Assembly: GCF_003369915.1 (NCBI RefSeq)
Contig: NW_022881614.1
Span: 8,453,001 to 8,517,000, forward strand
Source of the DNA: Drosophila miranda
Taxonomy: Eukaryota > Arthropoda > Insecta > Diptera > Drosophilidae
Length of the DNA stretch: 64,000 nt
Direction of reading: 5' to 3'
Made by a program: the position numbers and the translations under genes
Notes under the pieces: generated by a model
Databases searched by the model: none
What the model was told of the DNA's origin: nothing
Seen by the model: only the letters and a program-made list of their open reading frames with translations
Shown: in pieces, positions 11,501 to 21,415 of the stretch
How positions within the stretch are numbered: the first letter of the stretch is position 1
Layout of the letters: each line of letters opens with the position of its first letter

Positions 11501-12170
11501 CTGAGAAGGAGAAGACAGTTTCCACGTACCTGTGGTCCGAGAAGGAGTGCTCTTCCAGGACCCTCCAGGATACAATGTTACGCTGTATCTCATGAGAGGC
11601 AAGCGTGAGGTCCAGGACCTCCTTGCGGTTTTTAATGATAAAGGTGGGATCACTACCCCGGTTTAGTAAGACCATCTGAGTGGTCAGTAAGTAACTGAAA
11701 AGGTACTCACCCCTTTCGTTTGTGTCAGTGCTTCCCCACTGACAGTGATGTGCATTGGCATCGCACCCCACAATTAGGCCGATGTCCTTGGCCGAGCAGT
11801 CTGCGATTAGAGCCCGGAGAGGCGCGTGTGGAGGGGGGTCTGGTTGTTCATGCCCCATGTATGCGGAGCAGATCCTCAGTGAGAGCTCCTGGCCTTCGAG
11901 GCTCACTGCGGTGTGGTCTTCATTGCTGAAATTTGGGAGCAAAAATAAGTGCAACTCTCTTTTTGCAAGAATGCAGGTACGAATTTTACCTGCGGTTTCA
12001 GCTACATATAGCTTGTAGTCAGAAGTCCTCAGACCGGAGACCCTGTTTCCGAGGATCCAGGGCTCCTGAATGAGGACTATGTCGGCTCCACCCTTGGCCA
12101 GGTGGAGCAGTAGAGCAGCGCATGCTGCCTTACAATGGTGGAGGTTTATCTGCAGGAGCGTCAACGACAT
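8575..12170 (-). pseudogene. LINE ORF2: endonuclease, reverse transcriptase, RNase H (one frameshift)
   Basis: The first part (12170-9864, 768 codons) has an APE-type endonuclease at about residues 1-225, with LLQINLHHCKAA, an IQEPW glutamate, CDANAHHCQWGS and a catalytic SDHR. RT follows with FRPISLSSF, FLDIEGAFN, GTPQGGVLSPLLWN and the catalytic YADD near residue 660. The reading frame changes near 9880 by a one-base shift. The second part (to 8575) carries the end of RT, RNase H (YTDGS, a Glu in FQAEVEAI, SDSQAA, GHRDIEGNDAAD) and a C-terminal CCHC-like motif (FCRSC...HFFCHC). It would copy element RNA at a nicked target. It overlaps ORF1 by 41 bp in another frame. The single frameshift probably kills autonomous activity. 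Confidence 0.85.
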
Positions 12171-13584
12171 TCCTGAGGCTCGCCTCCACCATTGTTGCTT
12201 CTAGATCGCTGTCAGGGGACTCCGGCTTCTCCCCGACAACGATGTGGCTGAGACCTCTGGCTAGGTCGCTCTCGTCGAACGCGTAGTCGTCCAAGATATC
12301 GTCCGACATCATGGACGCCGCATCCGACGCCGGGTTGTCTTCCTCGCACGAGGCCCCCTCTTTCAGGATCTCCGGCAGCTCCGGGTCTGGCTCGACCTCC
12401 GCTTGCCTGCCCTTGCGATCGGACTTGTAAGTGGATATGGTGACCTTCTTGTAGCCATAATCCACTACACCGTCCGACTTTGCGAGGAGATCAATGGATT
12501 CCTCATTTAGGACGAGGATAATCTGGCGCCTCTGCCCTTGGATATCCTCCACCTTTGCCACCTTCCAATCGGCTGTAGGAAGGTGGGGGTTGCAGACCTG
12601 CAGTAACCTGAGGATCTTCTCAGGCTCTGCAGGCTTAGCCGAGACCCACGCTCTGGCTCTCGGGCGACTAGGGACATCTTCCCACTTCACGGCCTCCAGT
12701 TTCGCCCCTGGATAGACCTCTTTTAGGGCCGCCACCGCCTTCATGTAGAGGGCCGCAGAGCGAGCGTCTTGGCAGGCGATGGCTTTCACCTTGCCTTGAT
12801 GCCACCCTGCGTCCTCACACTTTGGCGGTGGTCCGCCGTTCTCCTCCAGTTCCAGTAGGAACCGGTCCTGGAGCTCGTTCTCCACCAGGTGCCACTTATC
12901 GCGAGGGACATTGCCGTCCTCGGCGCCCCTGTCCAGGACACCGATCAGGGTTTTGCCCCTCGCCACCTCAGCGAACGACCGGTTCGTGAGGTGGGTCTTC
13001 ACCCGCTTGGCTTGCTGGGCTTGGCCTGACTGATTTGCGGGGTCCTCCGCTGAGCGTTGCCGCTTGTTGGGGGCCTTGGTTGCGCCCTTTCCGGCTTTGG
13101 CTGGCTGGAACAGCGGAAGGATTGAGGAGGCCCACAGCCTCTGCTCCTTTCCTTCGGCTGACGCCCTGAAGTTCGGGTCTTAGTTGGACAGGATGAAAGC
13201 CGCTCGTCTCCTGTCCTGGGACGAGCGCTTTCCTCCCCGTGGTGCAGAGACGCTGCCCGCCGGGGCTCCCATGGGTTCTTCAGTCCCGGTGCGCTTACCA
13301 GCCGCGATTACGCTCTGCTTGGCAGCCACCCCGGTATCCGCTTTGCCCTTGGAGCCACCCGACTTGGAAGGACCCGATTGGCTTTTCGGGCCCCCCCTCG
13401 CTGCGGCTGCTGCCTGAAGACGGTGGACCGACTCAGTCTCCTTCCCCGTCTTCTTTGGACCCGGTTTCCCAGGCGCTGGTGCAGAGGGATTGGCTTGTCC
13501 CTCCGGTACTTTAAGAGGAGTACCGAGCTCCTTTGCGGTTTTGTTGGTTTTTATATTTAGAGTGTTTGACATAGTAGTTCCCAC
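12130..13584 (-). pseudogene. LINE ORF1, one in-frame stop
   Basis: One reading frame of 485 codons interrupted by a single TAA at 13180-13182. The N-terminal third is low complexity (Gly, Lys, Pro, Ser rich, basic). The middle holds the region LPTADWKVAKVEDIQGQRR, resembling the DUF4780-type domain of Drosophila LINE ORF1 proteins. The C-terminal part is acidic. ORF1 proteins bind element RNA. No CCHC knuckles are seen. Everything else in the frame is open, so the stop looks recent. Confidence 0.75.
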
Positions 13585-14022
13585 GAGTAGGCGGGAAGGG
13601 GATGGTCACCCGAGGCATAGCCCGCTTGCCCCGGGAAGCCTGTTTTAAACTGGAGGTCGGCAGGTATCCAGAGTCCGCATATTAGCGACCGGGCACCCCC
13701 CCGGCCATGCATCCCTCGGCATATAACAGTGTCACCTTGGATTGGGGTAATTTCACTGAGAGTTTTCTTCTCTCCACCCGACTACCATTCGCCAGCATCC
13801 TAGCAGAGACATGACCGTGTATAGTCGCACTTCCACCGGTGTGCACAGTTACGGCGGGTGACGGTTCGCTCGCAACCCTCTGTGTCCTAGGGGGGGGTGT
13901 GAGACGCAGACCGCACCGGGTATTACTAACCGGAGCGGCTGCGCCTCAGTTCCGAGTTCACAGTTGTGCGAGCCGACCCGTCATCCGTTTGTCCCCCTGT
14001 AGCACCCGATTGCTGACGGCTC
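13585..14022 (-). other. LINE 5' untranslated region
   Basis: GC-rich, gene-free DNA between ORF1 and the 5' junction at 14022. On the minus strand the element begins GAGCCGTCAGCAATCGG. An internal promoter would be expected here, but none is identified from sequence. Confidence 0.6.
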
Positions 14023-14658
14023 AAAGCTAAGTGGGCATCTATATAGCTTGAAATATAGGCAACACCCGATTCGCCGCAGTTTCGCTTTTGCAATAATGAG
14101 TCTCATTCCATACACAAACATGTTGCTAATTCCATGCACACATAACCTGGGGGAAATTGGATGTTATAGATTTGTGAATATGTCTTCCAAGGCTCAGTAG
14201 GTATCAGGATCGAGATAAATATATACAAGATACTAATAATACACATGAATAAGTCAAAAACATATCAATTTGAGAAAAGGTCTTAATAAATTGCGGTTGA
14301 TCTACATATAAAATTAACGAAATAGGGTGCACAAAGGCCTATACACGTATCATGTCTTCAAATACTAGCAACATTGCGACTGTTTTTTTTGTTGAACTAT
14401 TTTGCTTAAACCTTGTTTTAGTCAAAATTTAATAAAAGCAAGGACTAAAAACTAACCAATTGTGTAGAAAATGTATTCATCAATGAGCTAAAATTATGTG
14501 GGCACGGCTAAATGTTCTATATAGCTGGTAATATTCGACGGAATATCGAAAACGAGGAATATATAAAATAGAACTTGAATTCGTCAGTATATTTACGGTA
14601 TTTTTTTAAAATGAGACGGTGTATTTTGGTATATTTCTAAGAGTCCGACCGTATATTT

Positions 14659-14666
14659 GATCGATA
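14659..14666 (+). promoter_or_regulatory. DRE-like site of copy 2; Motif-1-like site deleted
   Basis: GATCGATA is kept, but the stretch that holds CGGTAACACTG in the other eight copies is missing. The sequence goes from TCGATAA straight to ATATTTCGTAAAT, a loss of roughly 28 bp. Confidence 0.5.
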
Positions 14667-14916
14667 AATATTTCGTAAATAAATAAATTAATAGATCCGA
14701 TTTATGTAAATCTGGAGAGATTCAAGTCCCTGCTACTGCTGAAGTGAACGCCGGATTGTCCTCTCCCCGTGCGCTGCAGGCTGTGCTGCTTGGCGTGGTG
14801 GAGATAGTGGGCGTAAAAGTGGGTCCAACTCCTGCTAATAGATACAAAAACACAGATTTGTGACAACGAATCCAAAGGCCAAACTGACCAATCAGTCAAA
14901 CAAAAAACCACGGAAC

Positions 14917-17900
14917 ATGTAAATAATGTTGAAAATGTTCGTAAAAATTTATACTTACCACCTCATTGTATACAGGGGCAAACACAGAACTGCGCAGCAA
15001 GATGCCATATTCATCGCATTTATGGAGAGACACCCAATGATAGCCAATAACTACCTCAAGGGTGATAAGCTGGCAGCTGAAGCCGCCTGGAAGCGGCTTT
15101 CAAAGGAGTTAAATAGCGTGGGTCCGCCTGTCAAAGAAGTTTGTGAGTGGAAAAGAGTAAGTGCCGAGCAATTGCGCTATGTTCCGTCATCTCACTTGTC
15201 TCTTGATAGGTATGGAAAGACTGGAAAAGCTGCATTCGTAAAAAGATTAGCAATAACAGGCTGGAAGATTCAAATCCCTGCGGCAAAGGCTCGCTGTATC
15301 AGGATACACTCCCTGCTCTAGAGGATGCAGTGGCCGTGATCTGTGACTTGTATGATAAGCCCGACAGAGTAGTCGAATCTCGTCCAAAGGCACGTCCTGA
15401 AATTTCCAACCGTTTGCAACTGCAGGACATCAAGACCGACCACGACGAGGTCACAGCCACAGATGACGGTAAAACAAAAATATCAAGCCGCAAAAAATGT
15501 ATGTTCTGTAAGATATGAATATTAGTTTATAAGATTTGAATATTAGTTTAAGATTTACTCATCGATAATATTATAAGAAATACCAATGTACTCGATATGT
15601 CGATACTTGTCCTCGACAAGTATCGATATGCGAACACACATTCATTCGAATACGACGATCAAGAAAGAAGAACATATAATAAAACCGTGCTATTAAAAGT
15701 TTACATATCAGGTGTGGGGTTTGCACCAAAAAAAACTCTGTGATGAACTATGCAGACATAAGAGCGAAAACCAAAAGTGAACTTAGCGACATATTGCGTA
15801 GGCAAAACGTATATATTGATCAAGATGCCAACAAACACCAATTACGTACAGCAGTAAAAAAAATCATGGAAGACACGCATGAGCTAGGAAATACGGCGCC
15901 AAGCGCAGACGAGACTATGCAGGCAGACATTTTTGCAGTCCCGGTTGAGCGCGAGATAGATAGAGACAACCGTAGTGCACAACACGCAGTAAAAGCGGCG
16001 CCAGAAGAATATGGTGAAAATGTGCAGAAGGCTCGAGAAGCATTCATGCCGCGACAAGACAACGCTTGTTCGAAATTGACCATGCGATCAGATGAATACG
16101 AAGAAGAATCGCGCCGTTTGCAGCAGTTGGAACAATTGTACGTTTCTCGCAAGCGCTTAGCTGATCTCAAATTAAGCATATTGAAAACGGAGAAAGAGGC
16201 TATGGAGTTGGAAACGCCGAGAGATTGCATCGACTTGACACACATTGAGGCGTTGATGCGTCCATTTTCTGGAGATGACGACCAGGCTGTAACCAGTTGG
16301 ATAAGTAACTTTGAGGACATTATGAATTTCCATGGTGTATCCGAGTACAAATGCTGGATATTACCGAAGCGGCTGCTATGCGGATCGGCGAAGGCGTACA
16401 TCGACCATGTGGCGCCTTTGACTTGGCAATTGATGCGAGCAGAATTGCTCAACGTCTTTGAGCAGAAAGTGACAGCGTGGGACATTGGAAAGCGACTGGA
16501 GGCACGGAAAATTGCAAATAATGAAAGCGCATTGCAATATTTCGTCGCAATGTGCAGCATAGCGTCGCAAGCAGACATGGCCACGAGCGATGTGGTCAAA
16601 TTCATCGTAGAGGGACTGCAGGACAAGACGGGCATGGCAGCATCCATGCTATATTGCAGCACACTCAACGAGTTGCGTGACAAGATGGTCACCTATGATA
16701 AGGTCAGAAGAGCTCCTGGTGTCGTAGCAATTCGTAGCGAAGGTATGACAAAGGGAAAACTAAATGTGAGTATGGCAGTTGGGCAGCAGCGAGGTGGTGG
16801 CGCAATGCGTTGCTACAACTGTCGGCAATTTGGGCACGTTATGAAGGAATGCAGTCAGCCAAAGAGACCGGATGGGGCATGTTTTAACTGTTGGAGTACC
16901 AGCCACCTATATTCGCAGTGCCCGAAACGAAAGATGGCCACTAGGGTAGCTGCAGTTCAAGATGAGGAGCGACCAGGAGAAAAAAACAACGACGATTTAG
17001 CGGCTGTCAGTATTTTTAGTCTATTTGATACAGGAAGCCCTGTAAGTTTTATTCAAAAGTCTTTGATACCGAAGTCGGCTATAGTTGAAGCCTATAATGA
17101 AGTTAGGAAATACTATGGACTAGGAGGACAACCAATTCCCATATGGGGAAAATTTAAGTGCCATATTGAATTTTGCACAAAGAAATATATCGTTTAATTA
17201 AACATCGTAGATGATAACATGCTGCCTATGCCGGTATTGTTGGGACGCAATGCCCTTAAAGTTATTGAAGTAAAATTAGTTCATAAGAAAAATATCAAGC
17301 AACACACACCATTAAGCTCGTTAAAGCAAAAAGCTATTAGTTTAACCTGCGCGTCTTTATTCACCGAACGTAAAAATAATATTAACATAAGACTATATGA
17401 TAAGTTAGATGGTAATCAATCAGAAAGAAGCGAGCTAATCAAACGTTCTAATCCATTTAAAAATCAGACACAAGAAAACTCAAGGAATGACAAAATGGCC
17501 ATCGAGAATATGAATCAAGGCGACGAATTCAGTAACTTTTGTGCGTCGGTAGAGATTGATGAAGAGGAACATATTAACGTAGGTTTCGAATTTGGCCTCA
17601 CTCTTGCAGAAAAGTGTAGGGAAGTTATTAAGACATACTATTTACACAAAGAATTTGACTTTAAAGCACCACCAAAGTATCAGATGCAGATTCGTGTAAC
17701 AGAAACAACACCATTTCATTGTACTCCGCATCGTTTATCCTACCATGAGAGAGAGAAAGTAGCTGAAATAGTAGATGATCTGTTAGAAAAGAAAGTAATC
17801 CGTCATAGTGAGTCTCCTTATGCTTCCCCGTTGGTCCTAGTAAAAAAAAAATCAGGAGAACTTCGAATGTGTGTCGATTACCGTGGTCTGAACAAACGAA

Positions 17901-20900
17901 TTGTTAAAGATAATTTCCCATTGCCCCTTATTGAGGACTGTCTTGAGTTTTTAGAAAACAAGTGCTGTTTTTCCATTATAGATTTGAAAAGTGGGTATCA
18001 TCAAATAGGCGTAGAAGAAAAATCAGTTCCGTATACATCGTTTGTGACACCGCAAGGACAGTATGAGTACTTGAGAATGCCCTTTGGGTTAAAAAATGGA
18101 TCCGCTATTTTTCAGAGATTTATTTCGGAGCTCTTGAGAGACTTTATTAGGAACAAAAGCATTGTAGTGTACATGGATGATATATTAGTAGCGACTAAAA
18201 CAGTTGAAGAACACATGGATATATTAAAAAGACTATGCATTCGGTTTAGCGAGCAAAATTTAGAGATAAATCTAAAAAAGTGTAGGTTTGTCAATCGAAA
18301 CATCGATTTCCTGGGGTATAAAGTTAATCAAAACGGAATAGTTCCTAGTGATTCCCATATTGAGGCCTTGAAAAAATACCCAGTCCCTCAAAATGTAAAA
18401 GCACTGCACTCATGCTTGGGATTCTTTTCGTATTTTCGACGTTTCATGTTGTCATTTGCGACGACAGCTAAGCCCTTGGTGCAGTTGTTAAAAGAAGGTG
18501 GTCCGTTTCCCATGAATAGAGAACAGGTGAAGACGTTTGAAACTCTTAAGAATGCGTTGGCAAATCCTCCGGTATTAGCCATTTTTAGCCCAAATAGAGA
18601 AACGGAATTACATACAGACGCAAGTTCATACGGTTATGGCGCAATACTGATGCAAAGACAAGATGATGGGAAGATGCACCCTGTGTCCTATTATTCCGGC
18701 AAAACAACAGAAAGAGAATCACGTTATCATAGTTTCGAACTAGAGACATTGGCTATAATTTATGCATTGAGGCGTTTTAGAGCATATTTGGAGCATAGGT
18801 CCTTCAAAATAATCACGGATTGTAATTCGTTAGTACAGACGTTAACCAGAAAGTCAATTAGTCCTAAGATAGCACGGTGGTCCCTAGAGTTAGAGAACTA
18901 TGATTACTCCATTATGCACAGACCTGGAGCCAGTATGGCGCACGTTGATGCGCTGAGCAGACAAGATCAAGTGACGAATATGTTAGAGGATGGTTATAGA
19001 GTCAAATACGGTTTAGAAAAGTCTAATTTAGAAAAAGATGAGAGTAGAAAGCAATATACAAGGAATAGTGTAAGTAGAGACAACCCTGGTAGTGAGCATA
19101 GAGGTACCGTAGAGAACCCTGTGATTAAGTGTAGAGAATTAAATATCAGTAGAGAGCGTAGTAGTACCGTACAGAACCCTGCGATTGAGTGTGGAGAATC
19201 AAGTGCAGTAGGAAGTAGATTGGGAAATAGGTGGAAGTCTGATGATAGAGAGAACCTTGGTAGTGATTGTAGAGATAACATAGAGAATAGTGAATATAGG
19301 GAAGAGGATGGATCGAAGATTGAAATTAGAGATTTGAGCCAATGTAGAAGAAGCGTTAACGATGTGGTGGGGGGAGTAAAGTACATTAGTAATAGGAATT
19401 CAGATAAAGAGAAAAAATGTGTTGAGGATACAGTAGAGAGGGACAAGTTAGAGTTTCAGGAGGAAAGATTACTAAAATCATTGATAGTTGGGGTAGTAGG
19501 TGCAACGCCAGAAGATGTTGATTTGATATTGCAAACAGAACAGATGCGAGACAAGGAAGTAGTTAGGATTCGAAAAATGCTAGAGGATGGAATTGAAGTA
19601 GATTTTGAAATGATAGATGGTATTGTTTACAAGAGGAGTTGTGAAAACAAACTATGTTTCTATGTACCAATGTGTATGGAAGAGCAGTTGATAAGGCGGT
19701 CACACGAAAAACTAGGACATCTGGCCGCAGAGAAGTGCGTGAGTGACCTTTTGAGGACCTACTGGTTTCCGTCAATTAGAAGTAAAGTGGCAAGGTTCAT
19801 CAGAAACTGTCTACCTTTTATAATACTTTCGATTCCTAAAACAAGACATAACAGAACGCTCCATAGTATCACAAAGTCGTGTGTTCCTTTTCATACCCTA
19901 CATGTTGATCATTTGGGTCCGTTGCCGAGTATTAGATCTAAGCGAAAACACCTCCTTGTGGTAATAGATTCATTCACTAAGTTTGTCAAATTGTTCCCGG
20001 TTAATAGTAGCAGCACGCGGGAAGCGAAGGATGCCTTAAGTAAATATTTTGATTTCTATAGTCGCCCTACTAGGATAATATCAGATCGTGGGACCTGTTT
20101 CACCTCGTTAGAGTTCTCTAGTTTTCTGCAGGAGAGAGGGATAGAGCACATTAAGGTAGCTACAGGTGCACCGCAGGCGAATGGCCAAGTGGAGCGGGTG
20201 AATCGTGTTCTTACTCCTATGTTAGGAAAACTGTCAGAGCCCCTTGAGCAAGCCGATTGGTATAGGTTGATGAGCAAGGTAGAGCACGCCATTAATAACT
20301 CCGTTAACAGCAGTACGAAAAAGACACCTAGCACATTGTTATTTGGAATACCCGAGAAAGGACCCGTTGTAGATGAATTAACCAAATACCTAGAGGAGAA
20401 GTTAGCGTCAGAACTTAGAGAGTTGGAAACTATAAGAGAAATAGCAAGTGAGAACATACGGTTGTCGCAGAAAAGAAATGAGAAGATGTATGCCCATAAA
20501 CATAGAGCCCCATTAAAGTATGAACCTGGTGAATATGTAGCAGTCCGGAATGTGGACACAACACTGGGGATCAATAAGAAGTTCGCACCAAAGTATCGAG
20601 GATCGTACAGGATCAATAGAGTATTGGATAATGATCGTTATGAGGTTGTCGACATTGAGGACTGTCAGTTGACGCAAATGCCATTCCGAAGTATATTAGA
20701 ACCAGCAAGGCTTAAACCCTGGGTAGAGTGTAAGGTTAAAACCATGGTCTCATGTTGTTAATCGATGAAATAGTATGTTAAGTAAGACAATACCGAATAA
20801 GAAATGTTTAACCAACTGTAGTCAGGTTGCCCGAATGTAAGATATGAATATTAGTTTATAAGATTTGAATATTAGTTTAAGATTTACTCATCGATAATAT

Positions 20901-21415
20901 TATAAGAAATACCAATGTACTCGATATATCGATACTTGTCCTCGACATCGATATGCGAACACACATTCATTCGAATACGACGATCAAGAAAGAAGAACAT
21001 ATAATAAAACCGTGCTATTAAAAGTTTACAGTACTATTTTTCTTTATGTAAAGATGATGAGGAAGAAGATGACTGCTCCAGCCGGATCAATGACAGACAT
21101 ATGGGCGTGAAATTGGAGCGCACTAGCACTTCGCAATCTCCATCTGCCAAAAAGCGCAAGCTGGTTCAAAATGATGTAAATGAATTAGAAATTGAACACG
21201 AGAGCACGGTGCCGATGCTAATGGACATTGCAAAGGAGATGCGGGACATGAATAGACAAACTCGCTTGAACGCCCAGCGCACAGAAGCCAATACGGACGC
21301 GCTTTTGGCTCTAGGCACACAGATCTCAGACCTAATGCAGCAACAGCTCAAGGAGCGCAAGCGTCTTAATGCTATAATGGAGAAATTTGTTCTCAAAATC
21401 GAAACAACCGACTAA
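14917..21415 (+). CDS. Myb/SANT-like protein, copy 2, split by LTR element
   Basis: Exons: AT at 14917-14918, exon 2 14976-15156, exon 3 15210-15468, exon 4 21054-21415. Intron 3 holds a whole LTR retrotransposon (15507-21030). All exons remain open and would give 267 residues if the roughly 5.6-kb intron were removed. First donor is the weak GTAAATAAT and third donor is GTAAAACAA instead of GTAAGACAA. Private changes include K25N, T176S, L210M and two in exon 3. With the Motif-1-like site gone as well, expression is doubtful. Confidence 0.6.
15507..15705 (+). repeat. 5' LTR
   Basis: 199 bp, from TGTAAGATATGAATATTAG to AAAGTTTACA. Contains a near-perfect hairpin, CGATACTTGTC-CTC-GACAAGTATCG, around 15600-15626, and an internal repeat of ATTAGTTTA. 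AATAAAA is near 15678. Confidence 0.9.
15740..17197 (+). CDS. Retrotransposon Gag with start of protease
   Basis: 485 residues. The Gag body at about 180-330 is capsid-like (helical, Trp-rich). Two CCHC zinc knuckles follow: CYNCRQFGHVMKEC near residue 358 and CFNCWSTSHLYSQC near 380. An aspartic protease site, LFDTGSPVSFI, is at about 429. The stop TAA at 17195-17197 falls inside the protease region; downstream codons in the same frame continue family-like sequence to pol. Related elements make one Gag-Pol protein, so the stop is either a mutation or a readthrough signal. Gag packages element RNA. Confidence 0.85.
   Translation: MMNYADIRAKTKSELSDILRRQNVYIDQDANKHQLRTAVKKIMEDTHELGNTAPSADETMQADIFAVPVEREIDRDNRSAQHAVKAAPEEYGENVQKAREAFMPRQDNACSKLTMRSDEYEEESRRLQQLEQLYVSRKRLADLKLSILKTEKEAMELETPRDCIDLTHIEALMRPFSGDDDQAVTSWISNFEDIMNFHGVSEYKCWILPKRLLCGSAKAYIDHVAPLTWQLMRAELLNVFEQKVTAWDIGKRLEARKIANNESALQYFVAMCSIASQADMATSDVVKFIVEGLQDKTGMAASMLYCSTLNELRDKMVTYDKVRRAPGVVAIRSEGMTKGKLNVSMAVGQQRGGGAMRCYNCRQFGHVMKECSQPKRPDGACFNCWSTSHLYSQCPKRKMATRVAAVQDEERPGEKNNDDLAAVSIFSLFDTGSPVSFIQKSLIPKSAIVEAYNEVRKYYGLGGQPIPIWGKFKCHIEFCTKKYIV
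17219..20761 (+). CDS. Retrotransposon Pol: RT, RNase H, integrase
   Basis: 1180 residues from the first ATG after the TAA; the frame is continuous with gag. RT: CVDYRGLNKR near residue 217, SIIDLKSGYHQ, LRMPFGLKN and catalytic YMDD near 318. RNase H: LHTDASSYGYGAIL near 463. A roughly 150-residue hydrophilic segment (about 600-745) with internal 60-bp repeats separates RNase H from integrase, which is unusual. Integrase: H-H-C zinc finger from about 829 whose last Cys is Phe (codon 19817-19819), then the core with LHVDHLG, IISDRGTCF and the ANGQVERVNR glutamate. It ends 74 bp before the 3' LTR. Confidence 0.85.
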   Translation: MLPMPVLLGRNALKVIEVKLVHKKNIKQHTPLSSLKQKAISLTCASLFTERKNNINIRLYDKLDGNQSERSELIKRSNPFKNQTQENSRNDKMAIENMNQGDEFSNFCASVEIDEEEHINVGFEFGLTLAEKCREVIKTYYLHKEFDFKAPPKYQMQIRVTETTPFHCTPHRLSYHEREKVAEIVDDLLEKKVIRHSESPYASPLVLVKKKSGELRMCVDYRGLNKRIVKDNFPLPLIEDCLEFLENKCCFSIIDLKSGYHQIGVEEKSVPYTSFVTPQGQYEYLRMPFGLKNGSAIFQRFISELLRDFIRNKSIVVYMDDILVATKTVEEHMDILKRLCIRFSEQNLEINLKKCRFVNRNIDFLGYKVNQNGIVPSDSHIEALKKYPVPQNVKALHSCLGFFSYFRRFMLSFATTAKPLVQLLKEGGPFPMNREQVKTFETLKNALANPPVLAIFSPNRETELHTDASSYGYGAILMQRQDDGKMHPVSYYSGKTTERESRYHSFELETLAIIYALRRFRAYLEHRSFKIITDCNSLVQTLTRKSISPKIARWSLELENYDYSIMHRPGASMAHVDALSRQDQVTNMLEDGYRVKYGLEKSNLEKDESRKQYTRNSVSRDNPGSEHRGTVENPVIKCRELNISRERSSTVQNPAIECGESSAVGSRLGNRWKSDDRENLGSDCRDNIENSEYREEDGSKIEIRDLSQCRRSVNDVVGGVKYISNRNSDKEKKCVEDTVERDKLEFQEERLLKSLIVGVVGATPEDVDLILQTEQMRDKEVVRIRKMLEDGIEVDFEMIDGIVYKRSCENKLCFYVPMCMEEQLIRRSHEKLGHLAAEKCVSDLLRTYWFPSIRSKVARFIRNCLPFIILSIPKTRHNRTLHSITKSCVPFHTLHVDHLGPLPSIRSKRKHLLVVIDSFTKFVKLFPVNSSSTREAKDALSKYFDFYSRPTRIISDRGTCFTSLEFSSFLQERGIEHIKVATGAPQANGQVERVNRVLTPMLGKLSEPLEQADWYRLMSKVEHAINNSVNSSTKKTPSTLLFGIPEKGPVVDELTKYLEEKLASELRELETIREIASENIRLSQKRNEKMYAHKHRAPLKYEPGEYVAVRNVDTTLGINKKFAPKYRGSYRINRVLDNDRYEVVDIEDCQLTQMPFRSILEPARLKPWVECKVKTMVSCC
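20836..21030 (+). repeat. 3' LTR
   Basis: 195 bp, nearly identical to the 5' LTR. A 4-bp deletion breaks one arm of the hairpin (CTCGACATCGATATG) and one G is replaced by A just before it. No obvious polypurine tract precedes it. Confidence 0.9.

Larger units (their letters stand above)
8427..14022 (-). mobile_element. LOA-clade-like non-LTR retrotransposon, near full length
   Basis: A 5.6-kb insertion in the sub-repeat zone of unit 2: the unit sequence GGGATAAAG|CTAAGTGGG is split and AAAG is repeated at 8423-8426 and 14023-14026. On the minus strand it has about 440 bp of 5' UTR, ORF1 (13584-12130), ORF2 (12170-8575, endonuclease-RT-RNase H) and a short 3' UTR. The RNase H domain after RT and the ORF1 type fit the LOA group (Bilbo/Trim relatives); the clade is inferred from memory of these features. 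The 3' end is a short CCTAA-type repeat and not poly(A). Confidence 0.85.
15507..21030 (+). mobile_element. Ty3/Gypsy LTR retrotransposon (mdg3/blastopia-like), no env
   Basis: 5524 bp with TG...CA LTRs of 199 and 195 bp, flanked by GTTC (15503-15506) and GTAC (21031-21034); uninterrupted copies have GTAC here, so this is a 4-bp duplication with one change. Gag and pol share one frame separated by a single TAA. Only 74 bp lie between pol and the 3' LTR, so there is no envelope gene. Assignment to the mdg3/blastopia type rests on the RT block VDYRGLNKRIVKDNFPLPLI. The LTRs differ by about one substitution and one 4-bp deletion, so the insertion is young. Confidence 0.9.

Noticed and set aside
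14702-14911. A 69-codon minus-strand frame over the gene leader
   Set aside because: Lies across the predicted 5' UTR, missing in copies with the other leader; no recognisable domain.
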